Assembly: GCA_964408945.1 (NCBI GenBank)
Contig: CAYPBJ010000012.1
Span: 1-61,957 of the forward strand
Direction: 5' to 3'
DNA length: 61,957 bases
Source of the DNA: VMCP01 sp964408945
Lineage (GTDB): Bacteria; Bacteroidota; Bacteroidia; NS11-12g; UBA955
The notes below the pieces were generated by a model. The model saw only the letters and a list, made by a program, of their open reading frames with translations. It did not search any database and had not been told where the DNA came from. Positions 34,401 through 44,278 of this stretch are shown piece after piece; the first letter of the stretch is position 1; each line of letters starts with the position of its first letter. Made by a program: the position numbers and the translations under genes.

Positions 34401-37183
34401 GAAAGAATCTCATTTCGAAGAAATTCTAGTTGCTGATTTTTGGGGACTGAATATTCGAGCAGCGTTTCAATTCCCCGGAGAAAAGTCTTTGACAGCAATA
34501 AATTTTGGAAAAAATTCTGAGAATTTGATTTTACAAGGTCCAATATTTTCAGAATAGATTCATCCACCACCAAAACGGTAAATCCGTTTAAGGTTGTCCA
34601 ATGGTTTGAAATTAAATGATTGATTTTTAATTGCCAAGGACTCTTTTTTTCAATATCGAATCGAACCAATATTTGAAAAAGTTCTTTTACTAACGAGACA
34701 ATATCTAGATATTTACCCGGTAGAATAGGATCAATAGGTTCTTCTTGTACGTCTACTTTTAAAATAAGTGTGGAAACGTCTTCAGGTCTTACAATAACCT
34801 GAGTTTGATTTATATCTTGTGAATACTTGATTTCCAACAAAGGGAAATTAATGAACTCAAAAGTGGCCGGTTTATTGGGGAGTTCATTTTTGATACCCAG
34901 TAAATTGGCTAGATCGTTGATGGCTTTATGAAACTCCGCCGATTGAAAGAATGTTGCCAAAGAAATTTCAGAACGCTGCCATTGAATTCGTTTTAGATTT
35001 GCTTGAATCTGATTTTCGATAATCAACAGAAAATTATTCTGAAAAAGATCAAGAGAAATTGATTCCGGTTGAATATTTTCTTGAATTAAGGTTGAAAGTG
35101 CCTTACTGATTTTTAATAAAAACTCAAATTGCGGGGAATTGGTCACATGGTGACTGCTTAAAATGAGATTGATCCATTGCGAGGTTTTCAATAGTTCTTT
35201 CCACCATTGACTTTGAAACGTTCTGTGAACGGTTTGAATTTTTAGGGGGACTTCTGCTTGGGAGGTAGTTTTCCAATAGGCAAACCAAATTAACAGGGCG
35301 TTTTCGATGGACTTAAATTTCAGTTTGAATTTACTGGCATCAGAATTTTGGTCTTCAATGAACTTCTGAAGAACGCTCCATTCTTCTTCAGTTAGCCCCT
35401 TTTTGAACTCTTCAAATTGATTGTAAAGTAACTCGATGCTCGCATTTGCCTTAAGGTTGGGGAAATCATCAAATTCTTCTTGATTTAATTTCAATTCATC
35501 GTTTTTCAGATATTCTCGTTCGGCTATTTCAAGAGTAACTACCTGTTCAAGTTTTTGAATTTGCAAAACGGTGTCGCGCCAAATATTGAACAAATACTGT
35601 TTTTGGATGGGCGATGTAAACACCCATTCACGCCACCAACCTTCACTTCGATTGTAGTATCTTGATAATACCATCAAGAATGTTTCAAAGTCAAACAGTA
35701 AACTCTTAATTTCACCTATAACCAAGTGAATGTGTAATATTTCTTTATCGGAATAATTTGTCGTTGAAAATGGAGTGGTAACATTCAACCAACTTTTAAT
35801 GTCTCCAATCAATATTTCAATGACCTTGGGGGCATCTTTTGAAATATTGGGTGATAAATTGGTGGTTGGAAATAGGCGTTTTTTCCAAGGGTATTTTGGA
35901 TTTACAGTCGCACTCTGATAGAGATATTCTGAAATTAATGTTAATCGTTTTAACGCAGCTGGAATGCTTTTATTCCAAAGCAACATGAACGTGTCGCTCT
36001 GTTTGATCCACAGCCAATATTCAGAAACAGATCGGATTGACTTTTTTCCCTCCCTGAACATGGATAGCTGCATTAATATTTGTTCTTCGAATCGTTTTGA
36101 ATTTCTCCATTCACTGGGTAGCTCCGGGTAAACCAATTCGAAGAAATGCACAATCCACTCTGTGATGTTAAATGGTTTTCCCAATAGAACCGCTTGAATG
36201 GCTATTGAATATAGTTTCCGATTGGGTGAAATATTCAAATAGGCAAGGAGGTGCAAGAAAAATTCCAGCTCATGGTAAGATTTTTTTCCTAAGGTATTGG
36301 TCCATTGTATGGGAAGTGTTTCTGCTAGAAATCCATCTACCTTCTGAAGGGAATACGTTTGAATCAGTCTTTTTTGCCAAACTTTAGTGAGATTTTGGTA
36401 ATCTAAACTGTTACCTTTAATGATGCTTTGGAAAAAACCTTGTTGGTTGATTTCCATGATTTCATCATCAGACAATCTCGACAAAATTATTTGGAGTAAT
36501 TTTTCTTCAAAAGGTCCATTTTTTGAATGGAAAAGAAGCAAATAAATATCTTGTTTAAACCATAATTCAAAAATTGATTCAAATAATACGATGTTATTCA
36601 GAGATAAATTATTCCTTTTCCGTTGGAATAATTCAATGAACAATTTGAGCAAGTTCGGATCTACCGTTTCTCCAAAATTCTTTCGGTACCATGAAATGAG
36701 TTCTCCAGAAAGTTCATCTCCCAAGAGTTGAATCATCAATTCATGGATATCAGACAAACTCAAAATGGAATTTCGTTCCCAGTTCTTGATCAATTCATCT
36801 ATATTTTGATCGCTGAATTCAAAGGAGGAATTCAAATAAGACCATATTTCCTGAGTTTGATTGTTTTTTTTAGGGGACTTGAACAGATCATACAATGTTG
36901 GAGATGAATTTTCAGAATCCAAAATTTTAAAATATGGGGCAAAAGTCACCCATAATTCATTAGTCAAAGCATCTTTAAATTCATCAATGCTAGACAAGGT
37001 ACCCAAATCAATTTCTATAAAATCAATGCCATCATTTTTGAAGATTTGGTTTTTGGAGTTGATATGATCAAAAGCATCTTCAATTCCTTTTTTGAGTTTT
37101 TCCACCAAACCGTCGTTCCAGGTTAGGGAATTTGGAATGTCAATTTTTAATTCTAATTCGTTTATGGTTAGCTTTTTAGGCAT
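31448..37183 (-). CDS. eCIS tape-measure protein (CIS_TMP, Afp14-like)
   Basis: The 1911-aa protein matches the contractile-injection tape-measure family. It begins with IxxLELKIDIP-type residues (about 5-15) and a short IDLGTL motif near 60. Near the C-terminus, about 1745-1815, it has GMMLLAPFWGTLFRRLELL and then IPRIIVGIP, and from about 1835 it has FIESFLLRRGTVW and ends with LPWGYATMKFPWTSYMIF. These blocks correspond in order to the conserved C-terminal region of the family. The long middle is helical and rich in Trp, Glu and Lys. The protein should sit in the tube and set its length. It is the last gene of the structural operon. Confidence 0.93.
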   Translation of the reverse strand: MPKKLTINELELKIDIPNSLTWNDGLVEKLKKGIEDAFDHINSKNQIFKNDGIDFIEIDLGTLSSIDEFKDALTNELWVTFAPYFKILDSENSSPTLYDLFKSPKKNNQTQEIWSYLNSSFEFSDQNIDELIKNWERNSILSLSDIHELMIQLLGDELSGELISWYRKNFGETVDPNLLKLFIELFQRKRNNLSLNNIVLFESIFELWFKQDIYLLLFHSKNGPFEEKLLQIILSRLSDDEIMEINQQGFFQSIIKGNSLDYQNLTKVWQKRLIQTYSLQKVDGFLAETLPIQWTNTLGKKSYHELEFFLHLLAYLNISPNRKLYSIAIQAVLLGKPFNITEWIVHFFELVYPELPSEWRNSKRFEEQILMQLSMFREGKKSIRSVSEYWLWIKQSDTFMLLWNKSIPAALKRLTLISEYLYQSATVNPKYPWKKRLFPTTNLSPNISKDAPKVIEILIGDIKSWLNVTTPFSTTNYSDKEILHIHLVIGEIKSLLFDFETFLMVLSRYYNRSEGWWREWVFTSPIQKQYLFNIWRDTVLQIQKLEQVVTLEIAEREYLKNDELKLNQEEFDDFPNLKANASIELLYNQFEEFKKGLTEEEWSVLQKFIEDQNSDASKFKLKFKSIENALLIWFAYWKTTSQAEVPLKIQTVHRTFQSQWWKELLKTSQWINLILSSHHVTNSPQFEFLLKISKALSTLIQENIQPESISLDLFQNNFLLIIENQIQANLKRIQWQRSEISLATFFQSAEFHKAINDLANLLGIKNELPNKPATFEFINFPLLEIKYSQDINQTQVIVRPEDVSTLILKVDVQEEPIDPILPGKYLDIVSLVKELFQILVRFDIEKKSPWQLKINHLISNHWTTLNGFTVLVVDESILKILDLVKSNSQNFFQNLLLSKTFLRGIETLLEYSVPKNQQLEFLRNEILSSIIKTIEGLDEIKIDYANSIDNNEPHPELELYSLQSLFEQIGWGNLINVSETIKEITLDIDQFKDSKQFWELFLKQNPEMIQVLKKHPQRNEWIKTLSLKTDQGIKRLSDIFSLETSVDWFNTIAAYGWKMHEKSLWELSLFIKNEHSSNSQWVFIDSIKQLLFEIQTPLTKIQFLQLVLKVYRKIEPNLGLSHIAKFTNLFQELLEFSDNEKEFVRIEHDLPKIDEISHKKEINSLEIFNKTEEFDLKTLEPALFQWVLEHPNITESALESTLNFVWDQHGQNQNSKLKKRFVKEEVVKKWKIELSNFMWTHYVNSREPLNQKSNYFMPIAQTFAHWKSTYQLPYTLQISSIKPLTWLEWLNKVKTPSFLKITTKFSEISDPLNELKSDVIGKSKLKKENIPKTEKKEAPYPSFFNELNWEVLGPNDTTPYYITHLNSAFKEWKSFFSQIDKDIVSESFKEQLFLVTLVSNETRFIEFISSIFNGWEQSENLTLEIQHALKSTIGFIQRELRSVLKSIPSEKETHNELFQTIVALRIYHALFNSNSGLFYQKEWHQSIISRINEESDQTFNRAKELIAEFFKSIEQKISYSLLTESQEWYQKLEQVSALTTAPVSGILTLFEVIFNELSASTSPEKTSFEHPIQEIDQWLHHLRKFNFNQWLIDHWLPKTLIRYTEIQGTTQEIENLDDLEFFENWTLNFLQLFERGPQKYDGSVIEQLIVSVINPQNEEPKDSQSDDLNKFKTDVGEKLKELWKRDVEPLKQTQKLLSDPIQKEILKLKELGENIEIPIKVNFEQKKESVNEQIKTEINRGTRYTANLCGMMLLAPFWGTLFRRLELLEKNEFKSSEHKLLAYQTILAIARIDEESPLELQDLIPRIIVGIPPENELSGLPQLTSEQIEEITKFISAVRSQWPVMINFSNRGFIESFLLRRGTVWKESDSKWMIEVEGYGSDIIMQTLPWGYATMKFPWTSYMIFTEWKAP

Positions 37184-37194
37184 AAACGAGGTGT

Positions 37195-39726
37195 TTAATC
37201 ATCTTGTTTGAGCAAGATTTCCAATATTTGACTTCTACTATTTTCTAAACTTGAGGAAAATTTGTTGTTGTAAAAGTCTTTTAAGTTCGACAACAACAAC
37301 TGAAATTCAAAAGGATCAATCCAAATTGGATTAACAATCAAATGAGGTGGGGTGATATCGTCAATGAGTTTAAGAATACGCTGTTTATCTTCCTTCTTGT
37401 AACTAGAGCTGTGCCAATCAGGAAATACTATTGACAGTGTGAAACTGTATGGATCAATGACATTTCCAAACTTAAAATACTGATTGTCAAAAAATTGGTA
37501 TTTGAAATTGTCTGGTTTTAATAGTTTTATCAATCGTTCTTGATCGCTTTCTGCTTCTTTTCGAGAACTGTAGAACTTCTGAATTTGCAATTGGTTAAAA
37601 TCAAATTCAATGATATTTACATACTGTTTTCGTCCAACAGAAAGAACATTGAATCTATAGGATTCAGAGTTTAACGCTATTTCTAGTTTGTTTAAAATCT
37701 CGTAAATATCTGCTAAAAGGTATTTTGAATCAAGAGAGAAAATGATGTTGTCATTTAAGTGAATCTGACAGCCAAATACGGGCTCATTGATGTGCGGTGT
37801 CAGTTCGAAATGTTCAACGAGTAAAAATCCTTCACTGATATCGTGAATGTATTTAACTCTTGAAGTAATTTCCTTTTTTTGTTCATCATCAATTAGGGTT
37901 CCAAGGGTTCCAATGCAACTGAATTTGTCATTGACAATTTGAGTTACGTTGTCAGTATTGGTAATGTAATTTTCGGCACTTCTTCCCCAATACACGAAAG
38001 AATCAAAATTTTGCTTTAGTTCAATGGAGGTTCCGTTTTCAACTTGAATCAATTTAAAAATACTCTCCAAGTACTTCACAAATTCAACCGTTTTAAAGTT
38101 ATAATTCAATAAAGTACTCATCAGTCCAACAAATCCTTGATTGGAAGGTCTGACCAAGCACAATCCAGTTGAATTGACCGTATGAATGCGTTGATTTCTG
38201 TTTTTTAACCAAAACGAAAGGATGGACTCGTAATACCGAGTTTCCTCTTCTAAGGTCAGATCAGGTTTGAAAAATCTGATTAGATCAAAGTCAAATCCAA
38301 AAAGATGCAAAAGAAAAGCATACGTATTCTTCCTTTTTTCAAAAGTATCTCTTTCAGATCTGTAGGTATGACTTACAAGTTCGTGAAGGTTGTTTTTATG
38401 GTCGCCTAAATAGAGTTTCCATTGGGTAAACCGATTCGCACTGTCTTTTTTATTCTCAGCAATTTGCGCATCGTATTTATCATTGAAATCTGCCCAAACA
38501 TATTCTATTCCGGGTATTTCTTTCAATATTCTTTGCGACAGTTTGGTTAAATTGGATGTCTGTTGATTGAGAATGTCAAAAGATTGTTCCAAGTCAGAAA
38601 TGAACTTAGAAATAATTAAATCAAAAACAGATAATACACCTTTTAATTGCAGTCCTGATGCATCTTGTTCCTTGATTTCACCCCACAATTCCTTTTCTTG
38701 GTCAAAAAAGGAGGGTAGACCCTTTTGAATAGAAGAATATTCAACCATTTCAACATCGGGTTGATTCTCGTTATTTCCTTTTAGATTGGCCGAGTTTTTT
38801 TCTTGAATATTGATTCTTTCAATCTCATCAAATGTTAGACTCTCAACCAAATTATTGCCAATGAATAAGTTAATTTTACTTTTGGGGTTGAGGATTAAAC
38901 GGAAGGGTTGTTGGTATTTTAAGGTCCAAACAAAGTTAAATTCGGGGTCTTTGATGGAAATATTTCTAATGTTTTGGGTGTATTCATTCTGATTGACGGC
39001 CGTAACAAGATCAGCAGATTGGAGTTCAAAGGATACTTTCTTAGAAAACGTACTCACATTGAATATACGTGAATTCGAAAAATCAGCCGTTGTTTGTCCC
39101 CCACGAAGAAAATCCATGGCTTGCCCAAAATATGATTGTGCAATTTTTTGAGAGTTATCGTGATTTTTGATTTCAACATCCATGTTAATGGTAACTTCTC
39201 TATATGGCGGAAAATGAATGCCTTGAATGGATGAACAAATGGGTCTTGCTCCTTCTTTGAGTTCATTGATGAATTGCTCTAACTCTAAATCAGAAGTAAA
39301 GTTATCGCTAAAAACGATGATATCGTATACCCCAGAAGCACACGGATTGGATAGTGATGGAATGTAGAAAACCTTGTAAATATGCGGGTGTTCCAACAAA
39401 CGGTCTGTAAAGTCAGCAAAAGTAAGAAACCCACTTTGGGTAATAAGTTTATCTGGACTGAGGAAACTATTTACTGATAAGAACTGCTCTAGTTGATCTG
39501 GATCTTTGAGTTTTTGAAATTGAAAAGCAATATCAGCAAAAGCAAAACAAATTTGCTCAAGAACGGTAATTCCAGGATCGTGAATGTTGTGGTCTGTCCA
39601 AATTGCACCACTATATGCTTGAACTTTTTTTATGGTTTCTTCTCGAAGTTTGATGAGATCAAATTCTTCGGGAATTTCAGTTGCGATGTCGATGGAGTAG
39701 TTTTCCAATTCTTCATCCATAGCCAT
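37195..39726 (-). CDS. eCIS baseplate protein, Afp12-like
   Basis: The 843-aa protein has the Afp12/baseplate-type N-terminal block WTDHNIHDPGITVLEQICFA (about residues 41-60), followed by a long alpha/beta region without other recognised domains. Proteins of this type join the Afp11-like protein in the baseplate wedge. The gene ends 11 bases before the tape measure and starts next to a 59-aa gene whose stop codon is immediately upstream, so the order Afp11-fibre-Afp12-tape measure is compact. Confidence 0.82.
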   Translation of the reverse strand: MAMDEELENYSIDIATEIPEEFDLIKLREETIKKVQAYSGAIWTDHNIHDPGITVLEQICFAFADIAFQFQKLKDPDQLEQFLSVNSFLSPDKLITQSGFLTFADFTDRLLEHPHIYKVFYIPSLSNPCASGVYDIIVFSDNFTSDLELEQFINELKEGARPICSSIQGIHFPPYREVTINMDVEIKNHDNSQKIAQSYFGQAMDFLRGGQTTADFSNSRIFNVSTFSKKVSFELQSADLVTAVNQNEYTQNIRNISIKDPEFNFVWTLKYQQPFRLILNPKSKINLFIGNNLVESLTFDEIERINIQEKNSANLKGNNENQPDVEMVEYSSIQKGLPSFFDQEKELWGEIKEQDASGLQLKGVLSVFDLIISKFISDLEQSFDILNQQTSNLTKLSQRILKEIPGIEYVWADFNDKYDAQIAENKKDSANRFTQWKLYLGDHKNNLHELVSHTYRSERDTFEKRKNTYAFLLHLFGFDFDLIRFFKPDLTLEEETRYYESILSFWLKNRNQRIHTVNSTGLCLVRPSNQGFVGLMSTLLNYNFKTVEFVKYLESIFKLIQVENGTSIELKQNFDSFVYWGRSAENYITNTDNVTQIVNDKFSCIGTLGTLIDDEQKKEITSRVKYIHDISEGFLLVEHFELTPHINEPVFGCQIHLNDNIIFSLDSKYLLADIYEILNKLEIALNSESYRFNVLSVGRKQYVNIIEFDFNQLQIQKFYSSRKEAESDQERLIKLLKPDNFKYQFFDNQYFKFGNVIDPYSFTLSIVFPDWHSSSYKKEDKQRILKLIDDITPPHLIVNPIWIDPFEFQLLLSNLKDFYNNKFSSSLENSRSQILEILLKQDD

Positions 39727-39906
39727 TTACCCCTTGTCTAGGGATTTGATTGAATTTGTTTGTTGCTGATTGCGGATTTGTAGGTGTATTTTTTCTATCA
39801 AAGGATGCACCAACTTGTAAGGTTGGTTAGCAAGTCCATCAAGAATGATGTTGATTTCCTTGGCGGTAATGGTAATTTGAAATTCAGTATTTTCCTTTAT
39901 TGCCAT
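39727..39906 (-). CDS. 59-aa protein within the eCIS operon
   Basis: An ATG at 39,906 opens a 59-codon frame that ends TAA directly before the ATG of the Afp12-like gene and overlaps the end of the fibre-like gene by ten bases. The product begins MAIKENTEFQITITAKEIN and has a helical, charged C-terminal half. No family is recognised. Tight overlaps at both ends argue that it is translated. Confidence 0.68.
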   Translation of the reverse strand: MAIKENTEFQITITAKEINIILDGLANQPYKLVHPLIEKIHLQIRNQQQTNSIKSLDKG

Positions 39907-40601
39907 AACAATCCTACATGGTATTTTATGACGGTTTCACGAGCGTAAGGGCGCATAGTTCTTATTTGCAAGTTGTACTTGAAATAATCGCCATCCCATC
40001 TAAGTTGAATCCTATTTCGTGATCTACCAAAAAAGTTTTGAGTTTGATTAATGCCCCCTTTGCTTTTACCAAAGGTACAAAGAGCTATGGCATGTGTCAT
40101 GGCATGCGCACCTTTTTCACCGCAATTGGCAATAACTTCAAATGCCGAATAACTTTCTAGATTTTCAACAATGGAGTGCCATTGTCCGTCAGCAGGTACT
40201 TCTCCAAATCGGTAATAATTGATTCTTCCATGTGAACCAATGGTTCCATTAACATCTAGGGTATGCAATGGGTCATCAATACCTATTCCAACAGAACCAG
40301 AGCTACTCAAGCTCAGCACCGGTGACTCATTCATGCTGTGTTTGAATTTGAGTACCTGATGATCACGCTCGTCTTCAACTTTAATTCTCCAAAAAGCTTC
40401 GTTTTCTTCGTCGTGGCTTTTAATGGAAATGGCTGAGTGATTTTCTTTTGTAAAAACAACAAGTCCCTCTGAATCATTGATTTCAACACCATCATCAACT
40501 AAGTTCACGGTGGAATCAATCAAATCTTGGAAATCTTCTTCTTTTGGGATTCTTCCCTTTATAAAATAGTTTTTTAATTCAGATCTGCGACGGGACCCCA
40601 T
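39897..40601 (-). CDS. Candidate eCIS fibre or receptor-binding protein
   Basis: The 234-aa protein has an N-terminal helical part with FIKGRIPKEEDFQDLIDSTV (about residues 13-32), then a beta-rich region with LHTLDVNGTIGSHGR (about 112-126), a motif often seen in bacterial fibre proteins, and a C-terminal globular domain with aromatic and Arg residues. It lies where Afp13-like fibres sit in some clusters, but no adenovirus-type knob is seen. It could equally be a baseplate accessory. Confidence 0.6.
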   Translation of the reverse strand: MGSRRRSELKNYFIKGRIPKEEDFQDLIDSTVNLVDDGVEINDSEGLVVFTKENHSAISIKSHDEENEAFWRIKVEDERDHQVLKFKHSMNESPVLSLSSSGSVGIGIDDPLHTLDVNGTIGSHGRINYYRFGEVPADGQWHSIVENLESYSAFEVIANCGEKGAHAMTHAIALCTFGKSKGGINQTQNFFGRSRNRIQLRWDGDYFKYNLQIRTMRPYARETVIKYHVGLLWQ

Positions 40602-40659
40602 AACTGCGTGAAATTAATAAGATTATCTGTATAAACCTTTTTTATTGACAATTTTAGTT

Positions 40660-43600
40660 CTATATTTTTATGATTTTGGGAATTTTAGATTCATTGTTAC
40701 TGTTTCTTTCGGTTTTAAAGGTGTATCCTACTTTTAATTTGCCAACTCCTTTACGCAGCTTGAAATCTTGAAGTCTATCAACCAAAAAATCAGTTTCCAA
40801 AGTCATATTTGAAACCCCGATACCATCAGAAGCATGTTTATTTGCATCTTTAATATCCAATAAATGTTTTTTACTTGGAATTAAAACATGCGATATTTTC
40901 GAAGGATCCACTTGATAATTTAAACTATTAAATTCACTGGGAAGTTTTAAATAATCATCAAATCGAGTGTAAACTGCGAAATTAGTAACCGAAGTAACAA
41001 AACTTTGGCTTCTTAAAATGGAAAGTAATTTGGAGCTATACAAGGACTTGCCAAAAGAAAAACCGGTTTCAATCGCTCCAGTTTGTTCTAAAGTACCTTC
41101 CAATAATACGCGGTGCAATTTTTCTCTTGCCTCTGTTTTGTCCATTCCAGCTGCAATGGTGATGTTGCATTTTATGATTAATTCTTCATAAATAGGATTT
41201 TCTACTTGAAATTTACATCCCAAAGGAGCATTAGAATTTAGAAAATGTTCTATGATTCTCAATTCTTTACTGGTTAATCGAGACCATTCAGCTTTCATCA
41301 ATTGTGAAATATCTGATTTTGGAATCACCACTACTCGAACCAATCCTCCCATCCAATTTTCTTCTTCGTCTTTATGACTCAATACCAATAAGTCTTGAAT
41401 TTTTGGAAATTTGACCAATAAAAATTCCCTCAGGTCTTTGAAACTGCTGATTTTATTCTGAAGTCTAAATTGAAATGAATAAAGAGCCGTTTTATTACTG
41501 AATAAATTAACGGGATACAGGTCTTTTTGCTGATATGGTGCAATCTCACTCATTACTTCACCCAGAAACTCAGGTATTTCTATGTTAGTAAGCGTGATCT
41601 TTTTGTCAAATAGTGGATTTTCAGTTAATTCTAATTTGATGATTTGCGTATCAATATTCTGAACCCAGCTCAAAGAAGTATCAAAGGGAGAAACTACTTT
41701 TATCCAAGGTAATTCTTCCGATTGAGTCAAATTTTGAATCAGAATTTGACCTGAAGTCTCAAAGTTTAAGGTATCGTCTTTAACAATATTTTCTTCAACG
41801 ATTTTGTTCCATTTAAGTTGATTGGAATCATACCAATACCATTCTTTTGGAGATTCAATGCTTTTGCCACTTCTAAAAGAGGGCAACTCAAAGAACAATG
41901 CCGCTGAAGTATTTGAGAATTCAGATAAATTTAGGTAGATGGAACTTTTGTGATTGTCTTGAGGCATCAATCCATCGTTATAGCTAGCCTCTTTATTCAA
42001 GATGTAATGATCAATTCCAAAACTTGTAATGCGATCTTCAAAATCTTTGTAAGTAATTGACTCTTGCAAAGATGCATCTATGACCAAATTCCCTAAAGTA
42101 GGAGTGTAAGGCTCAGGCAAATATTCGGTCATTTTGGGATTGCCTACTTTCTTCTGAAGATTTTCAGAAAACTTGCCGTGTCCAAATGCACCCACCGGGC
42201 TTACAAGTTCTAGAGCAATGTATCCATATTTCGATTTAAATGGCTCTTTTAGGTTTTCGAAGGACTTTTGAGGACGATTTAAATCAAGTTTCAACAAATC
42301 AATTTCGTTGATTCGTCTTATATTCGAAACGGTGGGTTTAGAATCGATTGGATGAGATTCTGAAAGATCACTGGCAAACAAAGGAACTAATTGTCTTTCA
42401 GTTTCAGGAAACCAAGTACCAGACCTTAAAGCACTTACTGCAACCATAAAATCATCGTCTGATTCTATGAATCCATATTTTTTGTAAAGATCTGAAAGTC
42501 CGCCTTCTGCATCAGTCAAACCATACCATTGCCAAGTAATTTTTAAATTATTTAGGGCATTGGAAAAAAGCATGGGATGTCCAATAAAAAACCTAGAACC
42601 TAATTCAGGTTTAGTTCCAAAAGGATTAAACGGTGTGGAAGGTTCAATTTTCCCAAAATCGTTGTAAATCTGAACATCTCCCACAGAGAGAACGTCAATA
42701 TTAATTAGTATCCGATTGAGTTTGTTGTGGCTGAAAAATCCGTAACTGTATAAAAAGTCGCGCTTTAATTTAAATCTCAGTTCAACATCTCCTTTTGCAT
42801 TTACAAGCGGAGGAGGATTATCTCCATCAATGATGATTGACCAAGAAAGCGAACTTGTTTCGCTTGCTTTATCAATGAATACATTGAGTTCAATTCGGCT
42901 TAAAGGTATTTCATATTCTATACCATCAAGGGTTTGATAGAATATTGCCATTGAAGGAAAAATCCAATTCTTTATGACGGTATTTGGTGAATCTTCGCCG
43001 TAAACTTGTTTTAAATTGGGTTGTGAATCAAAAATGGCCTTATATATTCTTTGAAAAGTGAAATAATCAAACTCTAGTCCAATGGTCCATTTGAGAACAT
43101 TGCCTTGCAATCCAAATAGCGGACTTTTTATCTGAAAATAAAAAGGTGATACTTGATGATCGGTTATTTTTTTTGTTTGATCCAGTCTGAATTTGGAAGG
43201 ATATTCAGTATTGATATGTATTACATCATCTTCTGTTTTTGATAGGATCCCCTCCGAATTCACAACCAACACTTTTTTTAGAATGGTTTGGTTATTTAGC
43301 TGAGTGTAATCATTTAATTCACCATGAAGGGTTACTTCAGGGGTTGATTTTGCCGTTAAAGCAAAAGATGTACCTGGCGAAAGTGATCTTACAGATGATT
43401 CTGGGTTCCAAAGGTATTTTGCAAATAACGTATCAGGAACAAAATCAAACTTTGAAATGCCTGCTCTTTTTTCTAAAAAGAACGTTGCTACTCCATCAAG
43501 AACTCTGTTAGCATACATGGTGCCCATCTCATTGACCATGTCGCCTGTGATATGTGCTATGGATGCAATAGGGTCTAAGGAACGTTGTTCAATTAAATTA

Positions 43601-44274
43601 TTGAGAATTAATTTGGCTTCTAACTTTATTTTACCCCAAATTAGTTCAATTACATCAATGTCTTTTTTGAGTAGTTTGATTTTTTGAAACCAAGCCAAGG
43701 AATCTTGAGATTTTCTAGAAGATTCAATAGAAAATACCGTCAGTGCATTGAGTTTGAGGTTTAACTTTTTCTTCTGAGATATAACATCAAAATCATACCA
43801 GTGGCTAAGTGACTTTTGGTAATAATTCACCAATTCATGAAAACTGGGAATGAGTTCTTGAATTTCAGACTGTTGCGCAATGGAAGCATTTTTAAGAATT
43901 TCAAGATGATCTAACTGAATGTAGATCAAATTGTAAGTTGAAGCGCGCTGACTTCTCAACACATCAAGACCTTGAATCCATCGATTTTCAACTTGTTTAA
44001 TAATATCCCTGAGGTCAAAAATTGATTTTCCCAGTTCATCGCTCAATACGGCTGCAAGAACCAATGATAAATTATTGGAGAAAAAACGGTGAATGCTACC
44101 GTCGTTCTTGCCTTTGTTATTGTAGTATGTAATTTGTTTGGAAAGATGCAATAGAGATTCTATAACATCTTCTTTAGAAAGCGGGGATATCAGAGAATGT
44201 GAAACGGTGTTATCTCGGTTCACATTGTTTTGTGACTTCGATTCAAATCTGATATTGTTCCTATCCCAACTCAA
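40660..44274 (-). CDS. eCIS baseplate J-like protein, Afp11-like
   Basis: The 1204-aa product is in the position and size range of Afp11-type baseplate wedge proteins. The C-terminal third has the J-type pattern: CKFQVENPIYEELIIKCNIT, the GMDKTEAREKLHRVLLEG helix, then ETGFSFGKSLYSSKLLSIL and a strand before FAVYTRFDDY. A helical N-terminal region (about 1-200) and a beta-rich middle make it long for the family. It starts four bases after the gp25-like gene. Confidence 0.87.
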   Translation of the reverse strand: MSWDRNNIRFESKSQNNVNRDNTVSHSLISPLSKEDVIESLLHLSKQITYYNNKGKNDGSIHRFFSNNLSLVLAAVLSDELGKSIFDLRDIIKQVENRWIQGLDVLRSQRASTYNLIYIQLDHLEILKNASIAQQSEIQELIPSFHELVNYYQKSLSHWYDFDVISQKKKLNLKLNALTVFSIESSRKSQDSLAWFQKIKLLKKDIDVIELIWGKIKLEAKLILNNLIEQRSLDPIASIAHITGDMVNEMGTMYANRVLDGVATFFLEKRAGISKFDFVPDTLFAKYLWNPESSVRSLSPGTSFALTAKSTPEVTLHGELNDYTQLNNQTILKKVLVVNSEGILSKTEDDVIHINTEYPSKFRLDQTKKITDHQVSPFYFQIKSPLFGLQGNVLKWTIGLEFDYFTFQRIYKAIFDSQPNLKQVYGEDSPNTVIKNWIFPSMAIFYQTLDGIEYEIPLSRIELNVFIDKASETSSLSWSIIIDGDNPPPLVNAKGDVELRFKLKRDFLYSYGFFSHNKLNRILINIDVLSVGDVQIYNDFGKIEPSTPFNPFGTKPELGSRFFIGHPMLFSNALNNLKITWQWYGLTDAEGGLSDLYKKYGFIESDDDFMVAVSALRSGTWFPETERQLVPLFASDLSESHPIDSKPTVSNIRRINEIDLLKLDLNRPQKSFENLKEPFKSKYGYIALELVSPVGAFGHGKFSENLQKKVGNPKMTEYLPEPYTPTLGNLVIDASLQESITYKDFEDRITSFGIDHYILNKEASYNDGLMPQDNHKSSIYLNLSEFSNTSAALFFELPSFRSGKSIESPKEWYWYDSNQLKWNKIVEENIVKDDTLNFETSGQILIQNLTQSEELPWIKVVSPFDTSLSWVQNIDTQIIKLELTENPLFDKKITLTNIEIPEFLGEVMSEIAPYQQKDLYPVNLFSNKTALYSFQFRLQNKISSFKDLREFLLVKFPKIQDLLVLSHKDEEENWMGGLVRVVVIPKSDISQLMKAEWSRLTSKELRIIEHFLNSNAPLGCKFQVENPIYEELIIKCNITIAAGMDKTEAREKLHRVLLEGTLEQTGAIETGFSFGKSLYSSKLLSILRSQSFVTSVTNFAVYTRFDDYLKLPSEFNSLNYQVDPSKISHVLIPSKKHLLDIKDANKHASDGIGVSNMTLETDFLVDRLQDFKLRKGVGKLKVGYTFKTERNSNNESKIPKIIKI

Positions 44275-44278
44275 TGAA

